Positions 1 to 7,179 of a stretch of DNA of 16,509 bases are shown piece after piece. Position 1 is the first letter of the stretch, and each line of letters begins with the position of its first letter. Below the pieces are notes generated by a model that worked only from the letters and a program-made list of their open reading frames with translations, ran no database searches and was not told where the DNA came from. The position numbers and the translations under genes were made by a program. Source of the stretch: Mageeibacillus sp. UBA1212 (lineage in GTDB: Bacteria > Bacillota > Clostridia > UBA1212); the NCBI GenBank assembly GCA_002309655.1, contig DBXM01000044.1, forward strand, positions 37,663-54,171, written 5' to 3'.

Positions 1-2
1 CC

Positions 3-914
3 GGAACCGTAGCCGAAGCCATTGACGAAGGCGCAAAATCCGCGGAAGAGCAGGCGGAGAAAATCAATAAAGAAGCCGAAGAGGAGATTCGCGAAGCCGG
101 CGCGGAGGCGTTCAAGGTTCGCGACGAAGCCGACGAAAAAATCGCGTCGTTGAACGGGCGAATGAGAGAAATCACGTCCGAAGCCAACGACAAACCGCAA
201 AAGAGCACGGTCAAGGGACTGGCGCTCGGAGGAATGCTTGTCATCAGCGAAGATGAGCAAAACGTCGGCGAAGATGACGCGGCCGACGAGTTCAGGGAGA
301 TGAGCGAGAACGTTACCGAATCCGACGACTCGGTGCGCGCGGAAAAAATCAAGGACCTGGCCGAAAACGGTGACGGAAAGAAGGACAATGTTGCAACCAA
401 GCTTCGCGGCATTTTAGGGCTTTCCGGAACGGAAGGCGGCGGCAAGACGCTGCTGGGAATGAACTACGCGATGTGGTCGATGATCATTCTGCTCGTGTTC
501 GTTTTCGACGCAGTGCTGATGAACTTCGTGCTGCACAAAGTGATCTACCCGATCGTCAGCAACGTTATGACGGCGTCGGGAGCCGCTTCGCTGAAGCTTG
601 ACTCGTACGAGACGCTCTACACGGGAATCTCCTACGGAATCGCGTTTTTGATTGGCGGGCTGGTGCTGTTCCTGATTGCGAAAATCGCGCAGATGCTGAT
701 GGAGGAAGTCGAAACCTCCAACCCGGGCAACCTGATCAAGATAGTTCTGTTTGGATTGATGATCATCTTCGGAATCGGCGGACTTATCGCGATGTTGGTG
801 ACCCATAAAGGACTGTTTTCGCTGGCGGCTTACAGGTGGATCTGCCCGTTTATGGGGTACGCAGGCGGGTTGCTGTTCTTCCTGTTTTCGGAGATAGGGA
901 AGAAAAAGAAATAA
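3..914 (+). CDS. Coiled-coil protein with four C-terminal membrane segments (5' partial)
   Basis: The reading frame is open from the left edge (first full codon at 3), so the gene starts outside the window. A TTG at 150 could be read as a start, but the frame runs through it with the same composition, so I treat it as internal. The 303 visible residues begin with a highly charged Ala/Glu/Lys-rich stretch (about residues 1-65) with coiled-coil character, then an acidic linker. Four hydrophobic segments follow at about 157-183, 208-230, 244-266 and 279-298, and the protein ends in a basic KKKK tail. I do not recognise a family and see no catalytic motif. It is probably an integral membrane protein with a cytoplasmic or stalk-like coiled coil. 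It converges on the glycoside hydrolase gene at 997-3801 and ends just before a perfect hairpin. The call of a real gene is firm; function is unknown. Confidence 0.85.
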   Translation, partial: GTVAEAIDEGAKSAEEQAEKINKEAEEEIREAGAEAFKVRDEADEKIASLNGRMREITSEANDKPQKSTVKGLALGGMLVISEDEQNVGEDDAADEFREMSENVTESDDSVRAEKIKDLAENGDGKKDNVATKLRGILGLSGTEGGGKTLLGMNYAMWSMIILLVFVFDAVLMNFVLHKVIYPIVSNVMTASGAASLKLDSYETLYTGISYGIAFLIGGLVLFLIAKIAQMLMEEVETSNPGNLIKIVLFGLMIIFGIGGLIAMLVTHKGLFSLAAYRWICPFMGYAGGLLFFLFSEIGKKKK

Positions 915-940
915 CCTGATAAAATGAATACAGACGCAGA

Positions 941-980
941 GCGCCCGGCAATCCGGATCGGATTGCCGGGCGCCGCTTAT
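941..980. terminator. Convergent, probably bidirectional intrinsic terminator
   Basis: Perfect inverted repeat: 15-base arms at 941-955 and 959-973 with a 3-base loop (GAT). On the plus strand it is followed by a short T-rich stretch (CTTATTTT, 976-983). It lies between the stop of the coiled-coil gene (914) and the stop of the minus-strand hydrolase (997), so it can serve both. The minus-strand side has a weaker T-tract. Confidence 0.85.
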
Positions 981-996
981 TTTAACGCAGATACAA

Positions 997-3801
997 TCAG
1001 GTTCCGCGTTTTTTCTTAATGCAAACGGCGGTTGCGACGGCTGCGCCGGCGACAGCGAGAGAGCCGGCGCCTATCAAAACTGCTGCCGTGAGCTTTCCGC
1101 AGCCGGAAGGGTCTCCGGATGGTTGAGAAGCGTTTTCGCCGGCGTAGAGCTCGATTTCAGAGATGGATTTGTCTGCGTTGTTGCTCCCGACGTTCAGCCA
1201 GAGAAGCTTGACGTAGCGGTATTCGCCGGAAAGCGGTTCGCTGACGACGCGCTGCCCGCCGGATTCGAAAACGTTCCTGTCGCGGATAGTGGCGTCGGCC
1301 AGAACGGTCCAGACGAGGCCGTCCGCAGAGCCTTCAATGCGGTATTCAGGGATAATCGCGTCGGCGTCGACACGGATATTGATGCCGTGAAGCGGCGAAG
1401 AGGAGCCGAGGTCCATGGTGATCGTTTGGGAGGCAATCGGCGCGAACGGAACCCAGAGGGTGTTCACGTCGCCGTCAAAAAGATTTGCGACCGTGTCGGT
1501 TCCGTTTCCGTCCGCGTCATAGACGTAACTTCCCGTGCATTTCACCTGCGGAAGCTGCTTCGTGCCTGCGTATTCGGGCAGAGAGCCGCTGAAACCGGAC
1601 ATATACGCCGCCGCATCGACGACTGCCGCCCAGTTCCCGACGACCTTGGAGAAGGTGACGCGGAGGTGACGGCAGGTGTATTCGTGCGGCAGAAGGCAGG
1701 TGAAGGACGAGGAGGAGCCGAAAGCCTGCGCGATTTCGTCGTCGCAGGAATAGACTTCGGTCCAGTTTTTGCCGTCGTTCGAGATTTCGAGGGTGTAGCC
1801 GGCGGAGGAGGTGCCGCGGTAGAGGTTCATCGAGAACGTGTTGAAAGTGCGTTCTTCGGGAAGCTTGTAGCATAAAATCTGCGGGAACGAGCCGTCCGAG
1901 GCGCACCACCAGGTGTCGAAGTCGCCGTCGATGGACTTCGAGGCGTTGCTCTCCTCCGTGCTGAAGCTTGAAGCGGTGACCGAGGAGCCGGATAAAATGT
2001 TGGAGCCTTTTTCGTTGGAAACGAGGACAGCGCTCTCGGCGGTCCGGGTGAGCGTGAGACGTTCGTCGGTGTAAGCTTTTTCGGTGACGTACCCGCCGAG
2101 GTCGGTGCGGCTCGTGACAAGAAGCGCCCAGTCGCCGGGAGTGGGCTTTTCGGGAATCGTGTAGCGGCCGTCTTCAGCGGTAATCATTCCCGGAATTTCG
2201 ACAAAACAACCGGTCAAAGGGTTGTACCATTTGGCGGAGTACTGTGCCGCCGGGTCGAGTCCGCGCAGCTCGCCGGTGGAGAGGTCGCGGTTGTAAAAAT
2301 ATGCCACGTAGGTGTCGGCGTTGTCGGAGGAGGCGACGGCCTTGGTCTCGGCGGTGAGGTCGGAGAACGCTTCATTGTTAAAGCGCGGCACGAGCCGGCT
2401 GAAATCCGCGTATTTAAAGAACGCCGCCAAGTATTTCATTTCAAGAGAGCCGGGCTTGTCGATGCCCATGTACCAGGGCTCGAAGCTGTAAGAACCGAAC
2501 CAGCCCGTGTTCCCGGCCGTAGAGTAGTTGTTAGCCCAGACGCCGGTGACGCCGTACGTGAACCCGTAACTGCCGCACAGGTTCGCCTTCCAGGCTGAAA
2601 TTCGCGAGGCGCTGTAGCCGTTGAACGCGCCGCAGGTTATGTCCTCGTAGTTCGCCTCGGTTTCGACAAAAGGCTTCGCGGAGCCGGCGCGGGTGTTGTT
2701 CCAGTAGCCTTCGTAAAGGGATTTTGCGGAAATCAGGCCGCCGTGGCCGCCTTGAAGCGCGTAAAAGGAGTGCCAGGATTCACTGTCGAGCCTTTCGACA
2801 AATTCGTTTTCGACGGGAAGCGGGTACTGGTGCGCGCTTTGGGGGTGGTTGTAGCCGTCGCCGGCGGAGACAATTCTTGCGGATGAAAGCCAGGCGTCAA
2901 AATGTTCCGGCCCCGTGATTTCCTGCGCGGTGATCCAGACGACAGGGTAGGCGGCGTAGCGGGCGGTGAGATAGCGGGAAAAACGTTCCAGCGCTTCAAC
3001 CCCCATTGCCTGAACAGTGTTTGCGTGAACGCCGAACCCGAGGGCGACGACCATTCCCCGCTCCGCCAGGTAGTCGAACATTCCGTCAATTTTGCCGGAA
3101 AAAGTAGCGGTGTCGGGAAGATCGTACTTGCTGAGCCACAGGCCGGGTTCATCCGTGGTGGAGCGCTGGCCGCCGCCGTCAGACTCGCCGCTGTCGAAAT
3201 AGGTCTGGTAAACGGTGAACCCCTTGGCGACCCGGTCGTCGACTTCGTGCTTGAACTGGTTTCCGCACACGCAGCCGGGATAGTTGCACTTCGTCACGGA
3301 GACGTAGTTCGGCGCCTGCCAGTTGGTGTCGCCAAGCCAGTAAAAGGGCGTTCCGTCGTCGTGAACGAAATACCTGCCGTTCTCGGAAATCTTCACAAAG
3401 CCGTGTCTCTCGACGTCGGTTGCGCCGGTGTTTTCGACAGCCAAAAGACTTCCCGTGACGCCGTTGAGGGAGGCGTTGGAGGCGTCGGAGCACGTAATGA
3501 GGTACGTCCAGACCCCCGTTTTGGTGGGCGCAAAACGGACGCGCCACTCGTTCCCGCCGTTCCAGAAGCCATAGAGGTGAATGGATTCGCCGCTCTCATG
3601 GGTGAAAACCGCGTCGACGTCGACGTCTTTGTAGGGGTTTTCGTATTCTTTTTCGCTTGTCAGCACGATATCGGTGCGTTTCCAGATCATAACGGATTCA
3701 ATATTGTCAGAATTGACTTTTTCGGACGCATGCGCGGCCAGCATGGGGATCATCAGCCCCACGCCAAGCAGTAAAAGAATGTTTTTCAGGTTCTTTTTCA
3801 T
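997..3801 (-). CDS. Surface glycoside hydrolase: DUF5060 + DUF4038/GH140-like + two F5/8C (CBM32-like) modules + GCG-type C-terminal anchor
   Basis: Predicted exported 934-residue enzyme acting on plant or host glycans at the cell surface. The start at 3801 gives a clean signal peptide (KK, then ILLLLG through the Ala-His-Ala region). The longer in-frame ATG at 3864 lies inside the upstream gene and adds an Arg-rich extension before the signal, so I rejected it. Domains in order: DUF5060-like beta domain (about 35-125), DUF4038/apiosidase-like TIM barrel (about 135-480), a beta domain typical of this family (about 485-575), and two discoidin-type modules (about 599-733 and 748-888). Likely catalytic acids are E294 in WITAQE (289-294) and E380 or E382 in VETEANYE (379-386); assigning these is inference. 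The C-terminus has GCGK at 900-903, a hydrophobic segment and KKKRGT. It sits 22 bases downstream of the 3824-4759 gene with no good Shine-Dalgarno, suggesting translational coupling. Exact substrate is unknown. Confidence 0.88.
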   Translation of the reverse strand: MKKNLKNILLLLGVGLMIPMLAAHASEKVNSDNIESVMIWKRTDIVLTSEKEYENPYKDVDVDAVFTHESGESIHLYGFWNGGNEWRVRFAPTKTGVWTYLITCSDASNASLNGVTGSLLAVENTGATDVERHGFVKISENGRYFVHDDGTPFYWLGDTNWQAPNYVSVTKCNYPGCVCGNQFKHEVDDRVAKGFTVYQTYFDSGESDGGGQRSTTDEPGLWLSKYDLPDTATFSGKIDGMFDYLAERGMVVALGFGVHANTVQAMGVEALERFSRYLTARYAAYPVVWITAQEITGPEHFDAWLSSARIVSAGDGYNHPQSAHQYPLPVENEFVERLDSESWHSFYALQGGHGGLISAKSLYEGYWNNTRAGSAKPFVETEANYEDITCGAFNGYSASRISAWKANLCGSYGFTYGVTGVWANNYSTAGNTGWFGSYSFEPWYMGIDKPGSLEMKYLAAFFKYADFSRLVPRFNNEAFSDLTAETKAVASSDNADTYVAYFYNRDLSTGELRGLDPAAQYSAKWYNPLTGCFVEIPGMITAEDGRYTIPEKPTPGDWALLVTSRTDLGGYVTEKAYTDERLTLTRTAESAVLVSNEKGSNILSGSSVTASSFSTEESNASKSIDGDFDTWWCASDGSFPQILCYKLPEERTFNTFSMNLYRGTSSAGYTLEISNDGKNWTEVYSCDDEIAQAFGSSSSFTCLLPHEYTCRHLRVTFSKVVGNWAAVVDAAAYMSGFSGSLPEYAGTKQLPQVKCTGSYVYDADGNGTDTVANLFDGDVNTLWVPFAPIASQTITMDLGSSSPLHGINIRVDADAIIPEYRIEGSADGLVWTVLADATIRDRNVFESGGQRVVSEPLSGEYRYVKLLWLNVGSNNADKSISEIELYAGENASQPSGDPSGCGKLTAAVLIGAGSLAVAGAAVATAVCIKKKRGT

Positions 3802-3823
3802 AGAGCGGGGGATCCGGAAAGTT

Positions 3824-4759
3824 TTATTTGCGTTTCTTTCTGAACACGAACGCCGCCGCGGCAATCAGAAGAGGTGCCGCGCAGGAAAGAACCGCGCCGC
3901 CGCAACCCTTGTTTTTGGAGGGCTTTTCGGTACTTTCAGCAGGCTTTTCGGTGGCTTCGGCAGGTTTTTCGGTATTCTCAGCAGGCTTTTCAGTGGCCTT
4001 AACAGGATTGTCCGTCTCGGCCGGATTCGCGGGTTCGGCTGTCGGGGCAACGGCGCCGGCGAACTGGTCCGCGTCGTAGATCGCGGTGTTCTTGATCTGG
4101 ATGCCGTTAAAACCGCCGGTGAAGCCGTTCGGCAGGAAGTCCATGCAGAGAATTATGTCGGAAAACAGGTCGGAATTCAGCAGCGCGGAGGAGATGAGAA
4201 TCGGGTCAGACTCAAAAACCGTCCAGTCCTCGCCGTTGATCTCGACGTTTCCGGGGTTGACGTAGGACATAACGTTAATGCCGCTGTCCTGCTCAAAATA
4301 GAGGGACCCTTCGCCGATCAGATCGTCGTAGAGCTCGTTCCAGGTGTAGCCGGTATCGTTCCAGTTGTCCATATCCTCCGCTTTGAAAGAGTAACCGTTC
4401 GAATGGGGATCGATTCCGCGAAGAATAAATTTGATCGTGTTTTCGGAATCTGCTTCATCGAAAACGCCGCGGACTTCAACATAAAAAACCGCGTTGATGT
4501 ATTCGCTGCCTTCCGCGAGCTTACGGAGATCGTCCCAAACGCTGAGCTGGGGCGAAAACCAGGTCGCCGGGGCATTGGGAATATATGTGGTGACGATATC
4601 GCCGTCCTCTTCCTTCTCGGTGAGTTTGCCGGGGAAGAATGTCGCCTCCCACTTGTGAGTCAGGTAGTTCGTGTACTCCGCCTCCTCCGCAGAAGCGAAA
4701 GAAAAAGACAGCCCTGCCGCGAGAGCAAGCGCCAAAACAATCGCAATGACTCTTTTCAT
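3824..4759 (-). CDS. Secreted surface protein with EKPAE repeat linker and GCGG C-terminal anchor
   Basis: 311-residue exported protein of unknown function, first gene of a two-gene operon with the DUF5060/GH140-like hydrolase. An excellent AAAGGAGG site lies just upstream of the ATG. The N-terminus is a textbook signal peptide (MKR, Ala/Leu-rich core, ASA-EE cleavage region). Residues about 25-225 form a Trp/Tyr/Asp-rich globular domain that I cannot assign. Its composition suggests a beta-sandwich binding domain, and the neighbouring hydrolase suggests a glycan ligand, but this is inference. A Pro/Glu/Thr/Lys linker with four 7-residue units of the type TEKPAEx precedes GCGG at 285-288, a hydrophobic segment and the basic end RKKRK. 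That tail resembles those of two other proteins in this window (997-3801 and 7180-8136). No LPXTG motif is present. Confidence 0.85.
   Translation of the reverse strand: MKRVIAIVLALALAAGLSFSFASAEEAEYTNYLTHKWEATFFPGKLTEKEEDGDIVTTYIPNAPATWFSPQLSVWDDLRKLAEGSEYINAVFYVEVRGVFDEADSENTIKFILRGIDPHSNGYSFKAEDMDNWNDTGYTWNELYDDLIGEGSLYFEQDSGINVMSYVNPGNVEINGEDWTVFESDPILISSALLNSDLFSDIILCMDFLPNGFTGGFNGIQIKNTAIYDADQFAGAVAPTAEPANPAETDNPVKATEKPAENTEKPAEATEKPAESTEKPSKNKGCGGAVLSCAAPLLIAAAAFVFRKKRK
3921..4004 (-). repeat. 21-bp tandem repeat (four copies) coding for the TEKPAEx linker
   Basis: Four copies starting at 3921, 3942, 3963 and 3984, period exactly 21 bp (seven codons), with third-position and a few amino-acid changes between copies. 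It encodes the flexible wall-spanning linker of the 3824-4759 protein. Because the period is a multiple of three, copy-number change would lengthen or shorten the linker without a frameshift. Confidence 0.8.
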
Positions 4760-4795
4760 ATTTGCCTCCTTTACGTAACCGTAAAATTCACTGTT

Positions 4796-4824
4796 ATTGT
4801 ACCATTTAAACGGATTTTCCGCAA
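4796..4824 (-). promoter_or_regulatory. Candidate sigma-A promoter for the 4759-997 operon
   Basis: On the minus strand, a TACAAT -10 (4801-4796) sits 17 bases downstream of a TTGCGG -35 (4824-4819). The predicted start leaves a leader of about 30 bases containing the AAAGGAGG ribosome binding site. The -10 is good; the -35 matches only in its TTG. Confidence 0.6.
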
Positions 4825-4862
4825 CACGGGAGTGGCGGCGGGCGCTGCGGGAGGAAAAGTTC

Positions 4863-4891
4863 TTTATTCAGCACTTCCGGTGTGGTATAAT
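4863..4891 (+). promoter_or_regulatory. Candidate extended -10 promoter for the GH99-like lipoprotein gene
   Basis: A perfect TATAAT (4886-4891) is preceded by TGG (4883-4885), which gives an extended -10 (TGnTATAAT). The sequence at the -35 position (4863-4868, TTTATT) is poor, as is common for extended -10 promoters. It is divergent from the promoter at 4796-4824, so the roughly 60 bases between them could be shared regulatory DNA. The GGAGG ribosome binding site is at 4960-4964. Confidence 0.6.
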
Positions 4892-4973
4892 TATCGTAAG
4901 AAATAGAAGACCGCGGCGACGAGGGCAGAAAAACAGCCTTTCAGAGCTGCCGGACACGCGGAGGACCGATCCG

Positions 4974-6833
4974 ATGAGAAAGAAACTGTGCATAATTATC
5001 GCGTTGGCGGTGCTCGCGGCGACGGCGGTGTCGCTTCTCCCGGCATGCGTTTCGACGAAGGAAGACCGCTACAAGAAGGAGACCCTCGTGAAAACTGAAA
5101 TTTACGGAGACGGATACAACAACAATATGATAGTGGGCTTCGACAACTTCGGGCGCACGGTGCCTTCCGCAAGCGGTGAACGGGATCCCCGCAAGGTCGG
5201 CATTTTCTACTTCGTGTGGCTCGGGTCGCCGATGTCGCCCGAAATCTACGACGTCTCGAAGATTCTTGAAGAGTACGGGAAGGACGTTCTTTTCCATCAA
5301 AAAGACGACAAAATCAGTCCGGACGGCCAGCCGCATTGGTGGGCGGAGCCGCTCTTCGGCTACTACAACAGCCTTGACAAGTGGGTCCTCCGTCGCCACC
5401 TCGAGCTTCTGACCGAAGCGGGCGTCGATTTTATCATTTTCGACACCACGAACACGGTTCTTTACGACCGGCAGGTCAAGCGGATCATGTCGATAATTAA
5501 AGAACTGAGGCAGGAGGGATGGAACGCGCCGCAGGTTGCTTTTTACACGCACAGCCACTCAATCGAGACAATCGGGCGGATTTACGATATTTTCTATAAA
5601 TCGGGAGAATATGCCGACACATGGTTCAGAATCGACGGCAAACCGATGATAATCGGCTACACCGAGGCGTGGAAAGACCGCGCGGAGGCGGAAAGTCGAA
5701 GCGACTACGCGTACAAACCGGAGAACCTCAGCGAGGAGCTGCAGGAGTTTTTCTACGTCAAGGAGGCGTGCTGGCCGAACGACGAACACAACGAGAACTC
5801 GTTCCCGTACACCGAGTGGCAGTACCCGCAGCCGATCAACGGCAACACCATGAACGTTTCGGTCGCGACGCACCCGATGGTGCCCTTCAGCTTTTCGCTC
5901 ACGCACGAAAACTGGTGCAACTGGGGCCGCGGCTACGACGTCAAAACGGGCAAGAATATCCACGAAGACATCATGAAAGGCACGTTTTTCCAGTCCGAAT
6001 GGGAAACCGTGTTCAAAAACGACCCCGAAATCGTGATGGTCACCGGCTGGAACGAGTGGATTGCGTTCAAGCAGGAATACGGCGGCGAGTACATGCTGTG
6101 CGACAACGTCGACATGGAGTATTCCCGCGACATTGAACCGATGAAAGGCGGCTACGAGGACGCCTACTATATCCAGATGATTGCGAACATCAGGAAATAC
6201 AAGTACGAACCGGCCGACGGCTTGATTGCCGACAACGTGTACAAGACGGTTGACGTCATGAACGGAGACGACTCGCAGTGGGACGACGTGAAAGCGGTTT
6301 ACAGGCATGTGGGAACAGTGAACGAGGCTCGCGATTTCGCTGGCGCGGCGGACAATCTTAAGTACACGGTGCCGGCGGCGCGCAACAACATTCTGTCGGT
6401 GAAGGTCACGAGCGATTCGGAAAATATTTATTTCCGGGTCGAATGCGCCGACGCGGTTGACCCGGACGGAGGCCTCGACAGCATGAACATTTTTATCGGT
6501 ACCGGGAACTGCGCTAAAAAGGGCTGGGAGTCCTACGAATATGCCGTGAACAGGTCTCAAACAAACGGAAAAGCCTTAATCGAGAAGCTCTCCGCTGATT
6601 TTTCCGGAAAAACTGTGGGAGAGGCGGCCTTTTCGGTGAACGGGAAATATGTCTATTTCGCAGTTCCGATGGAGGCGCTGGGACTCGGGGCGAAAACCGG
6701 CAACGTCAACGACAAGTTTTATTTTAAGGTTGCGGACAGCGTTGAGAATCCCGCGGATATTATGGACTACTACGTGAGCGGAAGGTCGTTACCGGAGGGC
6801 AGACTGAGTTACGAATACGTTTTCACTTACTGA
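4974..6833 (+). CDS. Lipoprotein with GH99/GH71-like (WbsX-like) TIM barrel and C-terminal CBM9-like domain
   Basis: 619-residue predicted lipoprotein, probably a glycan-active hydrolase on the outer face of the membrane. I chose ATG 4974 because GGAGG at 4960-4964 is nine bases upstream and a lipoprotein signal follows directly, with lipobox LPAC at residues 22-25 and C25 as the lipidation site. The frame is open further upstream but contains no signal. The barrel shows the order seen in endo-mannosidase-like and WbsX-like proteins: a KVGIFYFVW strand (about 74-82), PHWW (120-123), DFIIFDTTN (152-160) and TGWNEW (WNEW at 359-362), the last recalling the conserved NEW motif of GH99. From about 430 to the end there is a beta-rich domain starting GDDSQWDDV that resembles CBM9. 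It runs divergently from the DUF5060 operon. GH99-like is a fold-level call; activity and substrate are not established. Confidence 0.82.
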   Translation: MRKKLCIIIALAVLAATAVSLLPACVSTKEDRYKKETLVKTEIYGDGYNNNMIVGFDNFGRTVPSASGERDPRKVGIFYFVWLGSPMSPEIYDVSKILEEYGKDVLFHQKDDKISPDGQPHWWAEPLFGYYNSLDKWVLRRHLELLTEAGVDFIIFDTTNTVLYDRQVKRIMSIIKELRQEGWNAPQVAFYTHSHSIETIGRIYDIFYKSGEYADTWFRIDGKPMIIGYTEAWKDRAEAESRSDYAYKPENLSEELQEFFYVKEACWPNDEHNENSFPYTEWQYPQPINGNTMNVSVATHPMVPFSFSLTHENWCNWGRGYDVKTGKNIHEDIMKGTFFQSEWETVFKNDPEIVMVTGWNEWIAFKQEYGGEYMLCDNVDMEYSRDIEPMKGGYEDAYYIQMIANIRKYKYEPADGLIADNVYKTVDVMNGDDSQWDDVKAVYRHVGTVNEARDFAGAADNLKYTVPAARNNILSVKVTSDSENIYFRVECADAVDPDGGLDSMNIFIGTGNCAKKGWESYEYAVNRSQTNGKALIEKLSADFSGKTVGEAAFSVNGKYVYFAVPMEALGLGAKTGNVNDKFYFKVADSVENPADIMDYYVSGRSLPEGRLSYEYVFTY

Positions 6834-6841
6834 GGCGGGAA

Positions 6842-7164
6842 ATATTTCCGGGAAATACGGTGGATTTTCCGGATTGTGGATTTTCCATGGAGAAACGATG
6901 ATTTCCCGAAAAACGGTGGTTTTTCCAAGTTGTGGATTTTCCGTGGAGAAACGATGATTTCCCGGGAAAACGGTGGTTTTTCCAAGTTGTGGATTTTCCG
7001 TGGAGAAACCACAGATTTCCCGGAAAAACGGTGTATTTTCCAAGTTGTGGATTTTCCGTGGAGAAACGGCAGATTTCCCGGAAAACGGTGCATTTTCCAA
7101 GTTGTGGATTTTCCGCGGAGAAACGGCAGATTTCCAAGAGAAACGGTGGATTTTCCAAATTGTG
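6842..7164. repeat. Intergenic tandem array of a 56-58 bp unit (about 5.5 copies)
   Basis: Units begin with TTGTGGATTTTCC at 6874, 6930, 6987, 7045 and 7102, giving spacings of 56, 57, 58 and 57 bp; a sixth, truncated unit begins at 7160 and a partial unit precedes the first (6842-6873). Most units contain a small hairpin, GGAAAA or GAAAAA followed by 6-8 bases and TTTTCC or TTTTTC; unit 2 also holds the palindrome TTTCCCGGGAAA. The array starts 8 bases after the stop of the GH99-like gene and ends at the ribosome binding site of the next gene, so it is the whole 346-base spacer. It lacks stop codons in several frames on both strands, but spacings not divisible by three argue against coding. 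No recognisable promoter is inside it. Confidence 0.92.
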
Positions 7165-7179
7165 ACGGAGGAGAAAATA

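Noticed and set aside
150..914. Complete gene starting at TTG 150
   Set aside because: The same frame is open to the left edge with matching coiled-coil composition, and no Shine-Dalgarno precedes the TTG.
2902..3774. Plus-strand 290-codon frame opposite the DUF5060 hydrolase
   Set aside because: It is a GC-driven shadow of a gene with clear domains; no ribosome binding site or recognisable protein features.
3674..4906. Plus-strand 410-codon frame across the minus operon
   Set aside because: It runs antisense through two real genes and their promoter, and its low-complexity part mirrors the 21-bp repeats.
5559..6560. Minus-strand 333-codon frame inside the GH99-like gene
   Set aside because: Val/Arg/His-rich composition typical of the complement of a GC-rich gene; no start signals.
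6842..7164. CRISPR array
   Set aside because: Units abut with no unique spacers between them, the unit is about 57 bp with single-base length changes, and no cas genes are present.
6874..7164. DnaA-box or iteron array (replication origin)
   Set aside because: TGTGGATTT differs at two of nine positions from the DnaA box TGTGGATAA, no dnaA or rep gene is near, and there is no AT-rich unwinding region.
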